A stretch of DNA of 64,000 nt from Dendrobium chrysotoxum (Eukaryota; Streptophyta; Magnoliopsida; Asparagales; Orchidaceae): assembly GCA_019925795.1 (NCBI GenBank), contig CM034314.1, positions 95,909,264-95,973,263 of the forward strand. The letters run 5' to 3'. The notes below the pieces were generated by a model. The model saw nothing but the letters and a program-made list of their open reading frames with translations. It was not told the DNA's origin and searched no databases. A program made the position numbers and the translations under genes. Positions 23,501 to 35,500 of this stretch are shown here, in pieces (position 1 is the stretch's first letter; each line of letters begins with the position of its first letter).

Positions 23501-26500
23501 AATGGACAGTTTTTTGAGTGGAAAGAAATACCTGAAAATAAGAAAGTTCGTTTTGCTAGCCTAAAACTTTCTGGTCATGCTTTAACCTGGTGGAAAAACT
23601 TTCAAAATAACAGACTTAGGAGAGGTAAAGAAAAAGTCCAAAATTGGGAAAGGATGAAGGAAAAAATGAAAGGAAAATTTTTGCCAACTGATCATGCTCG
23701 AACAATATTTCAAGAATTCAATAACTTGCGACAAGGAAATCAATCTGTTGAAGAATACACTGAAATGTTTTACAAACTTCGATCAGAAATGATTTAGGTG
23801 CTGTTTGGTTGCCGGAAAAGAAAATGTAGTGTAAAGTAAATGCAATGTAAAACAAATGTAGTGTATTCCGAATACTTTGAGATTGTTTGGTTGTCTGTAA
23901 AGTAAACGCAGGAGAAATATTTCCCTTGTTTGGTTAGGTATATCTAGAGTAAAGTAAAGCGGTATATTTGTAATAATTTTTTTTGGCATTATAACTAGTG
24001 TATTTATAAAAACAGTTTATTTATAATAATTAGTATTATTTGATTTTATAAAATAAAACTAGTGTATTTATTTATTGCACTATCTTATTATATTTTTTTT
24101 TTAGATTTTAAGATATAATATTCTACTGTGTATTAATTTAGTTGACGGTGGTGGCCGGCGGTGGCGGAGGTGGTGGTCGACGGTGGCGATCAAAGGTGGT
24201 GGTCGACGATGGCTAAAGGTGGTTGCCGGTGGTGGCGGAGGTGGTGGCCGGCGGTGGTGGTCGGCGGTGGCCAGAGGTGGTTGCCGGTGGTGGTGGAGGT
24301 GGTGGCCGGCGGTGGTGGTCAAAGGTGGTGGTCGACGGTGGTCAGAGGTGGTTGCCGGTGGTGGCGAAGGTGGTGGCCGGCAGTCGGAGGTGGCCGATAA
24401 GGGGTTGCAATGCCCTTGAGTTTGCAATGTATTTCAAAGTCGCCCAAATCGGAGGAATTCTAAATGCACCAAAAATGAACTAGAACAGAATACACTGCAT
24501 TTGTTTTACTTTACGTTGAATTTACTTTTCATCCAATCAAACACCAAAATTCTCAAAACCCCTACATTTGGATTACTTTACACTCTAAATGCAGCAAACC
24601 AAACAGTCCCTTAAACGAATCTGAAGAGAAAACTGTATCAAGATACATCAATGGCTTAAAATGGTCTATTCAAGATCAACTCAACTTGCATCACATTATT
24701 AAAACTGACGAGGCATATCGAATGGCAATAAAAGTGGAAAAGCAACATCAAAGGGAAAGGGGTCACAACAAAGTAACGAAAACATATAAACGACGAACAA
24801 CTGGTGGGGTTAAAATTCAATCTCAAACTTCTGGGGGAACATCTGGTGTTAAAATTAAAACTTTTGAAACTCAAAATGCTGACAAAGGAAAAGGAATCAT
24901 GGGAGCCAAACCAACTGAACAACCTAGATTAATTGGACCATGTTATAAATGCGGGCTCTATGGTCATCTTTCTGCCACTTGTAGGAAGAATAATCCACCT
25001 AGAAACAATCTCATTGAAAATAATGAGAACTTGGAAGAAGAAGAAGAAAATGAATCTGTGTCTGAAAATAAGGATGAAATTGAAAAGATTGATGTTGAAG
25101 GAGATGAAGGAGAGGAGCTTTTGGTTATAAGGCAAGTCTTAACAACAAAAATTGACAAAGAGGATAGATGGCTTAGAAGAAATATTTTTAAAACAACTTG
25201 CACTGTTGAGGGGAAAATCTGTACACCTATGATCGATAGTGGAAGTTCTGAAAATTGTCTCTTAAAAACTAGTTGATAAGCTTAAAATAAAGTCAAAGCC
25301 TCTTGCCAAATCCTATAAAATCTCTTGGTTTAATGAAGGGGGTGAGGTCCCAATCACTAAGCAGTGTGTTGTCAATTTATCAATTGGAGGGTCTTTTAAA
25401 GATCAAGTTGTTTGTGATATTGTGCCACTTGAAGTTTGTCATATTTTGTTAGGACGACATTGGCAATACGACCACAAAACTATTCATAATGGAGAGAAAA
25501 ATACATATACTTTGATTCAAAACAATAAAGAGTTCACTCTCCACCCTCAAAAATTTGTGCCTGATTCACCTTCCAAGAATAACATGGTTGCCAAAATTAA
25601 TACTCCTGAGCTGCTTTTAAATGCTAATGAACTGAAACATTCTGAAGTTGCCTACTTGGTTGTGGGAAAAGAAACTGATTCTATTTTTCAAATCCCTAAA
25701 GAAATGCAAGCTTTAATTGATGAATTTTCTGACATAACTCCTGATGAGTTGCCAATTGGATTGCCTCCTATGAGAAATATTCAACATCATATTGATCTAA
25801 TTCCTGGAGCCACTTTACCTAATCTTCCTTATTATAGAATGAGTCCTTCTGAGCATGATGAACTTTTTAAGCAAGTGACTGATTTATTAAAAAAAATTTG
25901 AATAAAAGACATGCTAAGTGAGTTTCTTTTTTGCAAGAGTATACTTTTCATATCAAACATAAAACTGGTGTTTTAAATAAAGTTGCTGATGCTTTAAGCA
26001 GGAGATCTCATTTGTTGGTAACTGTTTACCCGACTATTACTTCATTTGATTTTTTAAAAGATACTTATGCCAGTGATTCTGATTTTAAAAGTATTTGGGA
26101 TTCTTGTCTTGCTTCTGGAACTGATCCTTCTGCTCAGTTTGTTATACATCAAGGTTTTTTGTTTAAGGGTTCTAGACTTTGCATAACTAAAAACTCTTTA
26201 AGAGAGCAACTTGTGAAAGAACTTCATAGTGGGGGCTTGGGTGAACATTTTGGGCAAGGAAAAACTATTGCTTTGGTGGAAGAAAAATATTTTTGGCCTC
26301 ATATGAGAAAGCAAATTGCCAAGCTAGTAAAACAATGTAAGATATGTCAGGCTTTCAAGGGAACTTCACAAAATGCTGGTTTGTATACTCCTTTGCTTAT
26401 TCCAAACAAACCTTGGGAGGATATTTCTATGGATTTCGTTTTGGGTTTGCCTGTTACTATTCGAAAATTTGATTCTGTTTTTGTGGTGGTGGATCGTTTT

Positions 26501-29500
26501 AGCAAAATAGCACATTTCATTCATTGCAAGAAAACTTCTGATGCTTCTTATATTGCTGATTTATTTTTTAAAGAGATTGTTCGTCTTCACGGTGTTCCTC
26601 GCACTTTTACTTCTGATCGAGAAACTAGATTTTAAAGTCATTTTTGGAGAACTCTTTGGGCAAAACTTCTGATGCTTCTTAAAAATTTGGACCTTTTCGC
26701 ATACTTCAAAAATTAGGCACAAATGCCTATCTGTTGGATCTCCCTATTTCTGTTGGCACTCTTCCTGTATTTAATGTTTCTGACCTTTCTTTATATGAAG
26801 GAGATTCTGATGATTCTGTGGAAATTGAAACTTTGTCATTCTCTACTCCTATGGCACAAACTGAAGAACAGATTGAAGATATTATTGATGTCAGAATTTC
26901 TAAAACAAGACATGGTGAACATAAGAGATTCTTGGCAAAATGGATGAATCGTCCTCTGACCGACTGCACTTGGATGGATGCAAGTGAATTAAAACAACAT
27001 CATCCTGATCTTTTTCAGAAAGTTGCTGAAGCTTTCTCATCCGGAGATGAGACTCTCCCACCAGGGGGGAATTGATGCATTCATAATTTTGTATTTTTAT
27101 TGAACAATGGTTTTTATTTAGTTTTTATATTTTTTTAAGCTATCCAATGATGGAAGGCATCCAATGATCATGGTAGGCTGTGCTTGGGCTTGGTAGACCT
27201 TGGTTTGCTAGCTTGATTGGGTCCCTTGGGTGGTTGCTGTTTCTCGGGTTGGGCCTTGGTTGCTTAAATGATGGAGTTTAACATGTAGGTTCTACTTGGA
27301 GAAAGCTCATTAATGCTTGAGCTGAAGTTAGCTCAATGATGGTTGGAGTATTTCACTTCCTAGCTCATTAATTTTAAAAGGTATGTGGTGTGGAACTTTC
27401 CCCTTGCCCTTCCCCTTCCTCTTTGCTAACCCCTCGATTTTCTCTGGGCTTTTGCTATTCCTGTGAATTGCTGGGTGATTTCTGTGCCCTTTTTGCTCTG
27501 GTTCCTGTGTGGCTTTTCGGGTTCTTACCTGGGTGATTTTCACGTGGTTGATGGGCTGGCTTCCCGTGGCTTTGCTGGCTGGCTACCCGTGGTTTTGTCT
27601 CCTTGTTTCCTGTACCAAATTGGGGCTGCTGTTTGGTGACTATTGGCCTTTCATTTCCCTAAGTCTAATTGGTTTAGTTGGAGGTGCTATGGCTGTTTGG
27701 TTTCCTTATGGTTTGCCTATAAATATAACATGTTTTGAGAAGGAAAAGGTTGTTGAAAATTGCTAAGTAAAGCCACTAAAATCTGAGGGTTTTTCTCTTC
27801 TTGGAAAAGCTTGAGAGCTTGTTCCATTTCTTTCTCCTCTCTATTTCGTCTGGGCTTCTTACCTCTTCTTCTCTACGCAAGTTCCACTCCACCTGTATTT
27901 TTCTTCTTGAGCTTTTGGTGTTGTTGGTTGGCTGATTTAGAAGTATTTGCTGGAAGAGTTTTGGTTGGACGTTTGGACCTTCTTGCTGTGGTGGACCATC
28001 GGTTTGCTAGCCCTAAGCACGTACTTTTCTTTACCTACTTTTCGATGCATGTGAGGAAACCGTTCTAACGGTTGTTCTGAGGATAGTGCCTTTTTATTTT
28101 TCTTTGTTTCGTTTGGTTTCAATTTTCCGTTGTATTTTGAAGTTGTTGGATGATTGCTACTATTTGAATTGAATTTGGTTAGTTTTGCCTATCTTTCTCT
28201 TTATCTGGCTTTTCTCTCTAGTTTGCTTGCATCACAAATGTGCTGTGGGATCTAACCATATTGCAAGATATTTCCATAGGTGAATGACAAAACGACTGAT
28301 ACTTAACGGATTCTTTAAATGTGCATTTTTCCAGTCATTCCTGGTGCAATGTGAGATATGCTACAAAAACATATTTTACCATGTACAAATTTACAAAAGG
28401 ACCGTCTGCAAAAAGTTTTCTTCAATGTTCAGGTTCAAAGGTTCACACCCAGCTCAAATTCAGAATATTAGCATTTTTTAAAAACATAATCTCATAACTA
28501 GAAAATTAGATAACAATACAATTACTAAAAATTGCTAGAAAAAAAATATAAGACAAGATAAAAATATCACGATGGCCATGAACGAAGTTCTTTGGATCGT
28601 GAAGACCACATAAAACACTAATTTGATAGCTCTTGCTTCAAGTCTGGTTAATATATGCAAGTGACAATTTTTTTTTTCTACCCAATCAGACAAATAAGAT
28701 TTGAAACACATATCTAGTGTCCACCAGAATATCAACACTATGAACATTCTCATCTGAGTCATAAGGCTACCAAGAATGATGATCATCAATGTCTTCACAA
28801 ATTGGAGTAACACGAGATGTTTCAAGAATAGCCAGATCAATATCGATGATATTGCATGCAATTGATGCAGTAACCAACTCCATGGGATTAGCAGGGGTAG
28901 ACACAACAACCTCTAAAGTCCTAATGAGAGTCTAAAATTTGTTCCAAATTTTGAGTGCAGATCTAGTCTGATGGAGTAGCCACCATGGTGGTATAAGATC
29001 TAGTTAGAACATTTAATTCTTCATCCTACACCTGATAGTTAGATTTCCTCATAACCAGATAGATTTTGAAACATTCAGAGTACTTATGCCCAAAAGTTTT
29101 GCAGGAGTAAAATGATGGGATACCTTTATATTCAACCCTTGGTTAATATCCATAAAAAGAGAAAACAGTTCATACCTCCTTGTCAAACTAAGAACTGACA
29201 TTCAATTTAACCAAAATTCCTTGCCACAGATGGTCATGAAAAACGAGCAGTGGTAGCATCCACTTACAAAAGTTCACCGAATATAAAATGCTAAGACTAT
29301 AAAGTAGATTGGTTAAAATAATGTAACTGAAGGTAGGGAATGCAACCCAAAAAAGACCGCGCCATTGATATACACATCAGATAGCCACTGACATAGGAGG
29401 ATCACCCAGAGAAAATTTGTTGTAATCTACTTCTAAGGAAAATCTTATAATGGCATGACGATGGTCAATGAGTTCAACAGAATGGTCACTAACCAAGTGT

Positions 29501-32500
29501 AAATCTGACATAAATTTGTGAATAACGTACAAGTTAGAGTGGCCTAAAGAGATTTTACTTAAATAGAAATACAAAGTGATCTAGCAAGCACAGAGATTTC
29601 ATCTTTCAATGAAAATAAGCGTAAGTTCTGGTTGGTATGCGGAAAGTTGCCTATATTGAGGTAAAGGTGAGTCTTAACAAAAAAATTAAAAGGAAAAGGT
29701 CTGATGGAGAGGAATACATGATGCAGGACTACAATGTTTAGAAGTAAATTGCACGATTACTTGAAATAAACAATTAGAATTATAATGTTAGCAATCCAAA
29801 ACGTCAACAAAACAAGAGAGGGGTGCCTACGTTTAGGCCAAACTACTTGCTAAACACATGGACAAGTAAATAACTTAGGAAATCAACAACGTGCAAAGTA
29901 GTAGGCGTTCAATCAATATCCCTAAGTTAACAATGAGATAAGAAGCAAATAAAGATGCACTCAAACCCTACGTTTATTAAGCTTTAGCATTTTAAGCGGA
30001 CTTAATCCTTTGCGATTCCGTCATCACCTACAAGGTTAGTGAATAGAGAAAGATAATTAAAGAGGGAGAAGAAGCTCACCCTTCTTGTGATTCGGGAAAG
30101 ACACGCCTCCGGATTTTATCCGCTTGTTTGAGAATAGAGCCGGTGATGATATTTAGGATGTGAACGATGTAACCTTCAACGGAATGTGGAGAGGTAGTAG
30201 GAGTGGTGGTGGAAGTTGGACGTCTGGTGATAATCCAATGTCCCTTTGACCTTTGTTCGTCGATCACGTCAACCAAGGCAATTTGAATGCGATCAACGTA
30301 CTCTTCAATGGTGTTATCGAAATCAAAACCCACGTTAAAGAAAGGAGACCGGAAGATATCGACTTGACCTTGATTGTCATGTACCAATCCGTAGTTCCAT
30401 TCGGGGATCTCCATTCATGGTGATGGGAGGGGAGATGAGTTGTTGGAAATACTTCTTTGCTGCCCTTGTTGCTTCTTCTCAAAGAGATTGAGGTTTTCCT
30501 TGAGAATCAAGTGGAGAAGGAGTAGGGGAGGTGGCCGGCCAAGGTAGGGGAGGGGAAGAGAAATTGGTGCAGATTTTGTGGAATTAGAGTTAGGGTTTGG
30601 GGAAGGAATAATTCTAAATTCTGAAATTGATTTCAAATTTGGATTGGGAGGGAAATTGGAAAAAGGAAACTAGGATTTAATTCCTAAAGAGGGTAGGAAT
30701 TAAAGGGAAGGGTGGGGGATTGGAGAGAGAGAGAGGGGGTGGGTAAAGGGTGAGGGCCGGCGGCATTAATGAGGAGGGAGGGGGATTGGGGGGGGTTGAT
30801 TTGGGTTACTTAATTTAGGATATAGTATTAGGAAAGATGTGATTTAATCCTATTTAAATTTGAATTCAAATAGGATTCAATTAGGCAACTTTCCTTAAAT
30901 AACTTGGATAATTTAGGAAAGTATTGAGTTTAAATTCAAATTGAATTTGAATCTCAAATACTTTCTAATTAAATACCAACCTAATTTAGGAAACCAAATT
31001 AAGGAGGGGGGAGGGGTAAAGCCGGCGGCTTGCTCGGAGGTGGGGTGATGCTTGGGTGGCCGGCGGGTGGAGGGAGTTGAGGTGGGGGCCATGGGGTGGG
31101 GGAGGGGAATTTGGGGCTCGGTTTTAGGAGAGGGAGGGGGAAGGCCGACGGCTGCTAGGGTAAGAAAAGGGGGGTTTGGGCCGCCGGGTGAGGGAAGAAA
31201 AGAGGGAGAAGGGGAAAAGAACCAAGAGCTCCCGGAGGCCGCTGTTGGGTACTACGATTTAGCCTCTCCTAGGCTCTTCCACAAAACTCACAAGCTCTCA
31301 ATCAAAGAGAATACCAATGCAGGAAAATTTTCATAATAATCATTCATTAAACTTCAAAGATACATCAAAGGGCTTTAAATAGTCTCAACAAAGGACTCAA
31401 AATAAAAGACAACAATGCCCTCTTGGGCTTACAAACAACCACCCTTAAGTAAGGGATAAAACAAGAAAAGAAATAACATAATACTAATGAAAGAAAACAA
31501 AGACATGTCATGACTCAAAAATACAATGACTTGATCGTGGCCGTAGATCGGCGGCCACGTCTCCGATAGACCTTCCAAGTGGTGATGTCCTCATCAATAC
31601 AATCATGAATCATTCAACCCACCAACAACCTTTATAAAAGAATGAGAAGGACGAGCAATAAGAGGCACTTTTTCTAGAGGTATGAAATTAGGATAGCCTT
31701 TGCAGTGTAAGAAGCCACCAAAACAAGGGAAGACAACAAAGACCAATTTAGGGGTTCGGCCAAAACCAAAGCAACCAATGCACAATAAAGAAGAGGCAGG
31801 ATCAAGTGATAAATCGATGACAAAGGAGGTCAGATAGTGGGAGAAGGCTCCAAATTGGAAGCAAGAATGGCAGACGTGGCATTATCCAAAACCAAAGGAA
31901 GCGCTCAAGAATGACTTCGAATGCAAAATGACGAACAAAAATCCATAAGAGACGGATAGAAAGTCGATGAAGGTAATGAGAGAGATGCTCAAACCACAAG
32001 AACTAAGTTTAAGAGCCCTAATTGAACGCAAGAAGATTGAGATGCGGACACCATGAGACCTTGACGCCAAAAAGGTGACTAGACCATATCATGCAACAGT
32101 CACAAGCGCAAAGAGGCACAAAAGTGAGAGGTCAAGTGACAAAAATAGTAGATATAATTAGGTAGAGGGATGCACATGTGCTGACGCACAAATGAGTGGC
32201 AGATATGGGAACAAACCAATGTGTTCTATGAATTCATAATATCAGCAAAATCTATGATACAAGACAATTTAGGGTTTAGATTTCCTAATGCATGTAGGAT
32301 GATACAGTGATCGTAAACAAAACAAAGGAAATTAGGATTGCATATTAAGACTACCAATTACACAAATATTCACATACTTGAGGTGCGAATCAAAAAAAAT
32401 ATGAGAGCTTGAAACATCAATATTAATACAATGGAGTAAATTCAAAGAAATCAATAGGAAATTTGCACTACAAAAATCAGTAAAGAATTAGATTTTCCAT

Positions 32501-35500
32501 CATATGCTAAATTTCATTTGTATTAATATTGAACAAAATTACGAATTAAATTAAGTCAATAATAAGATATTTACAAGAAATTAGATAAGAAAAAGAGCTC
32601 GCAACAACAAAAACAACAACATCAAATCTTTATCCCACTACGTGGGGTCGGCTACATAAATTCTTTTTCTCTATTGTATTCTGTTAAGAGTCAAATTATC
32701 ATTTAAATCTAATTAAAAAAAGTCTCATTTCTAATATTTTCTAATCAAGTCTTTTTAGGTCTGCCTCTATCTTTCTTAAAATAAGCCAAATCTAATACAT
32801 CTACTTTCCTAACAAGGACATCGGGAGGCCGCCATTTTATGTGACCAAACCATCTTAGGCGACTCTCTAATTTTATTTTCCACTGGAGCTACTCCAAACT
32901 TTTCAAGTATATGCTCATTTCGTATCCTGTCTCTAAGAGTTCACTAAATGAAGAAAATCCAAGCTTCATTATCAATACAAGATGACTTACCTAAGAATTA
33001 AATAGTCAAACTTGTAACACACTCTAAAGAAAGACGCATCCAACATGAAAATAAGATTGAAAATTGGAATAAGAAATTTTATTGAATCAAAAGCCCCATA
33101 TCATATGTCTAGGGGTTTTTTATATATAAATTTCTCAACCCTAAGTTAGTAGATAGGTTTGGCATAAAATAAGTCCAGTTTGATTCCAATTAATCTAAAA
33201 CTCAACTCCCAATTATTCATGGATAAGTCCTGAAGCCATAAATCAGTCAAAATCACACAAAAGGCAGTACAACAAGCAAATTGAAAATTTTGCAATCTCG
33301 TGCAAGTCATCACCGATAGCGGGATTTTAGCTACATCAGCTTCAAGCAACAGAGATTTTAATAAGGAATAAATAATAATTATTTTATCCAGATTTTATAA
33401 GAATTGAATTCTATAGAAAAAACTTGAACTACAATTTTTGCACTAAAAATTTACCACAACATAACTAGCCCGAGCCCATGCCAATTCACAAAACTAATCT
33501 AGCACTAGGGAATCAAATTAATAGATATCGCATTCTATCCTTGTAGTCATTAAGTATAGGCATGTTTCACATAATGAGGAGAAACTAAAATACATATTTG
33601 AAAATTCTATTTTTTAATCAAAACATCACCAAGAATCACATAACATCTCAAAAAATAAAAATGATATTCCACAATGGATTCAAAAATAAAAAATAAGATT
33701 TTAGAAAAATATCAAAATTCCCAAGAACTTTCTCCCACCTAATGTGAAAAAGATAGAGCTTTATTCTGAGGCATAAGTTCCCCATAAATTTAAGCATTTA
33801 TGTACATCCAAGATAATTGATTTCTTAAGAATAAAATCAATTAAAGTTGTAGTAAATATTTTATGATTTCAAAGTTTGATGAAGAATGTTTTTTGGAATT
33901 TAAAATGACATTCAAATTTGGAAAAAAAAACTTTTTAGAGATCTAGTGATTTCAAAAAATTCATATGATTACTATGAATCTCCAGTAAATATTTGCATTG
34001 AAAACTTCCGGAATTAAATTCAGGATCATTCGAATTTCAATTTTAGCAAATTTATAGTCAAACTAAATGTCTCGATGAGACAAACCTATCAACATTATAG
34101 ATGATCTGATTCGAGTCCAAATAAGTTCAAATTAAGTACTTGAATTATATTTGAAAGCTTTTAAACATATATTTATAGAACAAACAACATCCAATTATAA
34201 CATACTTGTAGTCAAATCAAGTGGCTCAATAAGACGAATCTAATAAGCCCAAAATAAGCACAATATTTAGATTTATCCCACCACCAAATCAACAACATTT
34301 TGTGGGTAATGCCTATCAGGCAATACCTCCTTATGTTGTAGCACTCCCTACACCACAACCTTATTAAGATCACTCGGATACTATCAATTCAGCACATCTT
34401 TCCCGTGTTGTTCGACCAGCCCATTATCCTCCACTAGTCATGAAGTATTTACATCAACATCTTCTATATTTTCAATCAAAGGATGAGATTGACCATCTGA
34501 TTCATCAAAAACATTTAGGCCATTATTTAAAATAGCAACTCGTAGATCGTCAAACTCAAAATAAAGGAGATTAGAAAATTTATGGTAAGGAAATTATAAG
34601 AATTATTGAATGGGAGTTTCATCACATTGAAACAACTCAAAATTTTTGAACTCCTTAGAATGTTCAAAAGATGTTATATCTTGACTGCTATATCTTTCAA
34701 GTAAGTTTTTATTTGAATTATCAATAAAACTATCTTTTTTATAAATAATATTACACCTTACACAAACACTTGAAACGTATGCCCATGAGGTAGCCTAGAT
34801 GGAAAGCTAGTAGTAAATATGATCCTCACAAGACCTATATGAGGGCAGGTGACAGATAGGGTCTCCACTTACAATCTCGGGAAGGTAGGCCCATGAGATA
34901 GCCTCAATGAAAAGTTAATAGTGGATAGGATCCTCACTAGAAAGATTTTATGAAAGCAAGTAGTTGACAGGGCCTCTATTAATTCAAAAATCTCAAAAGA
35001 TAAAAGCATCAGAAAGTTCAAGATTATCTAAAAAACTTGGAAGGCACAAACCTCAGAAGGAACGGGTATGCCAAAGACCTTATGTTTGTATAAGGAGATA
35101 ACATCTCTCAAAATTTGTGTCTCACTTGATTACCAAAAGACAAGATGATTTATCTCCAAAACAATGGGTTACCCTTGGCCACAAATGCCAACCCACCTTG
35201 CTCTCCAAATGGCTCCCGCATTGAATTTCTTGCCTCCACAAATCGTCACCAATTTGCTTTCTCCTGCTGTCATCAAGAGGAATAAACCCTCCCTCATGCC
35301 CCTCATCTCCAAAGACCTACTATTGCCTCGCATTGCTCTAAGCCGCCGACTCACATTACTTCCTATCATGATGCCATGTTGTTGTCAATTCCAAACTCCT
35401 GCGGAAGTAGACCTCTACCCTATTCTACCAGAATAATAATAAGAGAACTCTTCCTCCATACCCATTACTCCCAACTCTCAACCTTGATATGTGCATTGAG

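Larger units (their letters stand above)
23235..25268 (+). pseudogene. gag and protease region of element B (broken)
   Basis: Opens MANNPGDWQNLIQQL at 23235. A frameshift near 23505-23515, within a T run, shifts the frame to 'FFEWKEIPENKKVRFASLKL'. The gag core continues to 'EYTEMFYKLRSEMI', where an 814-bp MITE interrupts it, and resumes at 24614 with 'NESEEKTVSRYINGLKW'. A CX2CX4HX4C zinc knuckle (CYKCGLYGHLSATC) lies near 24942-24983, followed by a Glu-rich spacer and the protease motif MIDSGSS (about 25228-25248). A further frameshift follows near 25268. Confidence 0.85.
21982..28234 (+). mobile_element. Chromodomain Ty3/gypsy LTR retrotransposon, deletion derivative (element B)
   Basis: 6,253 bp with a perfect 5-bp target duplication CAAAT (21977-21981 and 28235-28239). 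LTRs are 21982-23130 and 27073-28234, starting TGATGC and ending GCATCA, and are very similar by eye. The primer site TGGTATCAGAGA (23135-23146) matches the tRNA-iMet type. A polypurine tract lies at 27060-27072. Coding order is gag, zinc knuckle, protease, start of RT, end of RNase H, integrase, chromodomain, the order of plant chromoviruses. Two internal deletions and several frameshifts make it non-autonomous. It lies antisense to the GH43 gene. Confidence 0.95.

Noticed and set aside
24101..24483. Several overlapping Gly/Trp/Arg-rich or His/Pro-rich frames on both strands
   Set aside because: Produced by the GGTGGC minisatellite in every register; no independent coding support.
22707..28068. 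Identical 85-codon frames at 22707-22964 and 27811-28068 (MRACSISFSSLF...)
   Set aside because: They are the same position in the two LTRs of element B; duplicated by the LTR structure, not separate genes.
35164..35436. 90-codon plus-strand frame in the GH43 intron
   Set aside because: Pro/Leu-rich without a recognisable domain, no homologous context, and an equally long shadow frame on the other strand.
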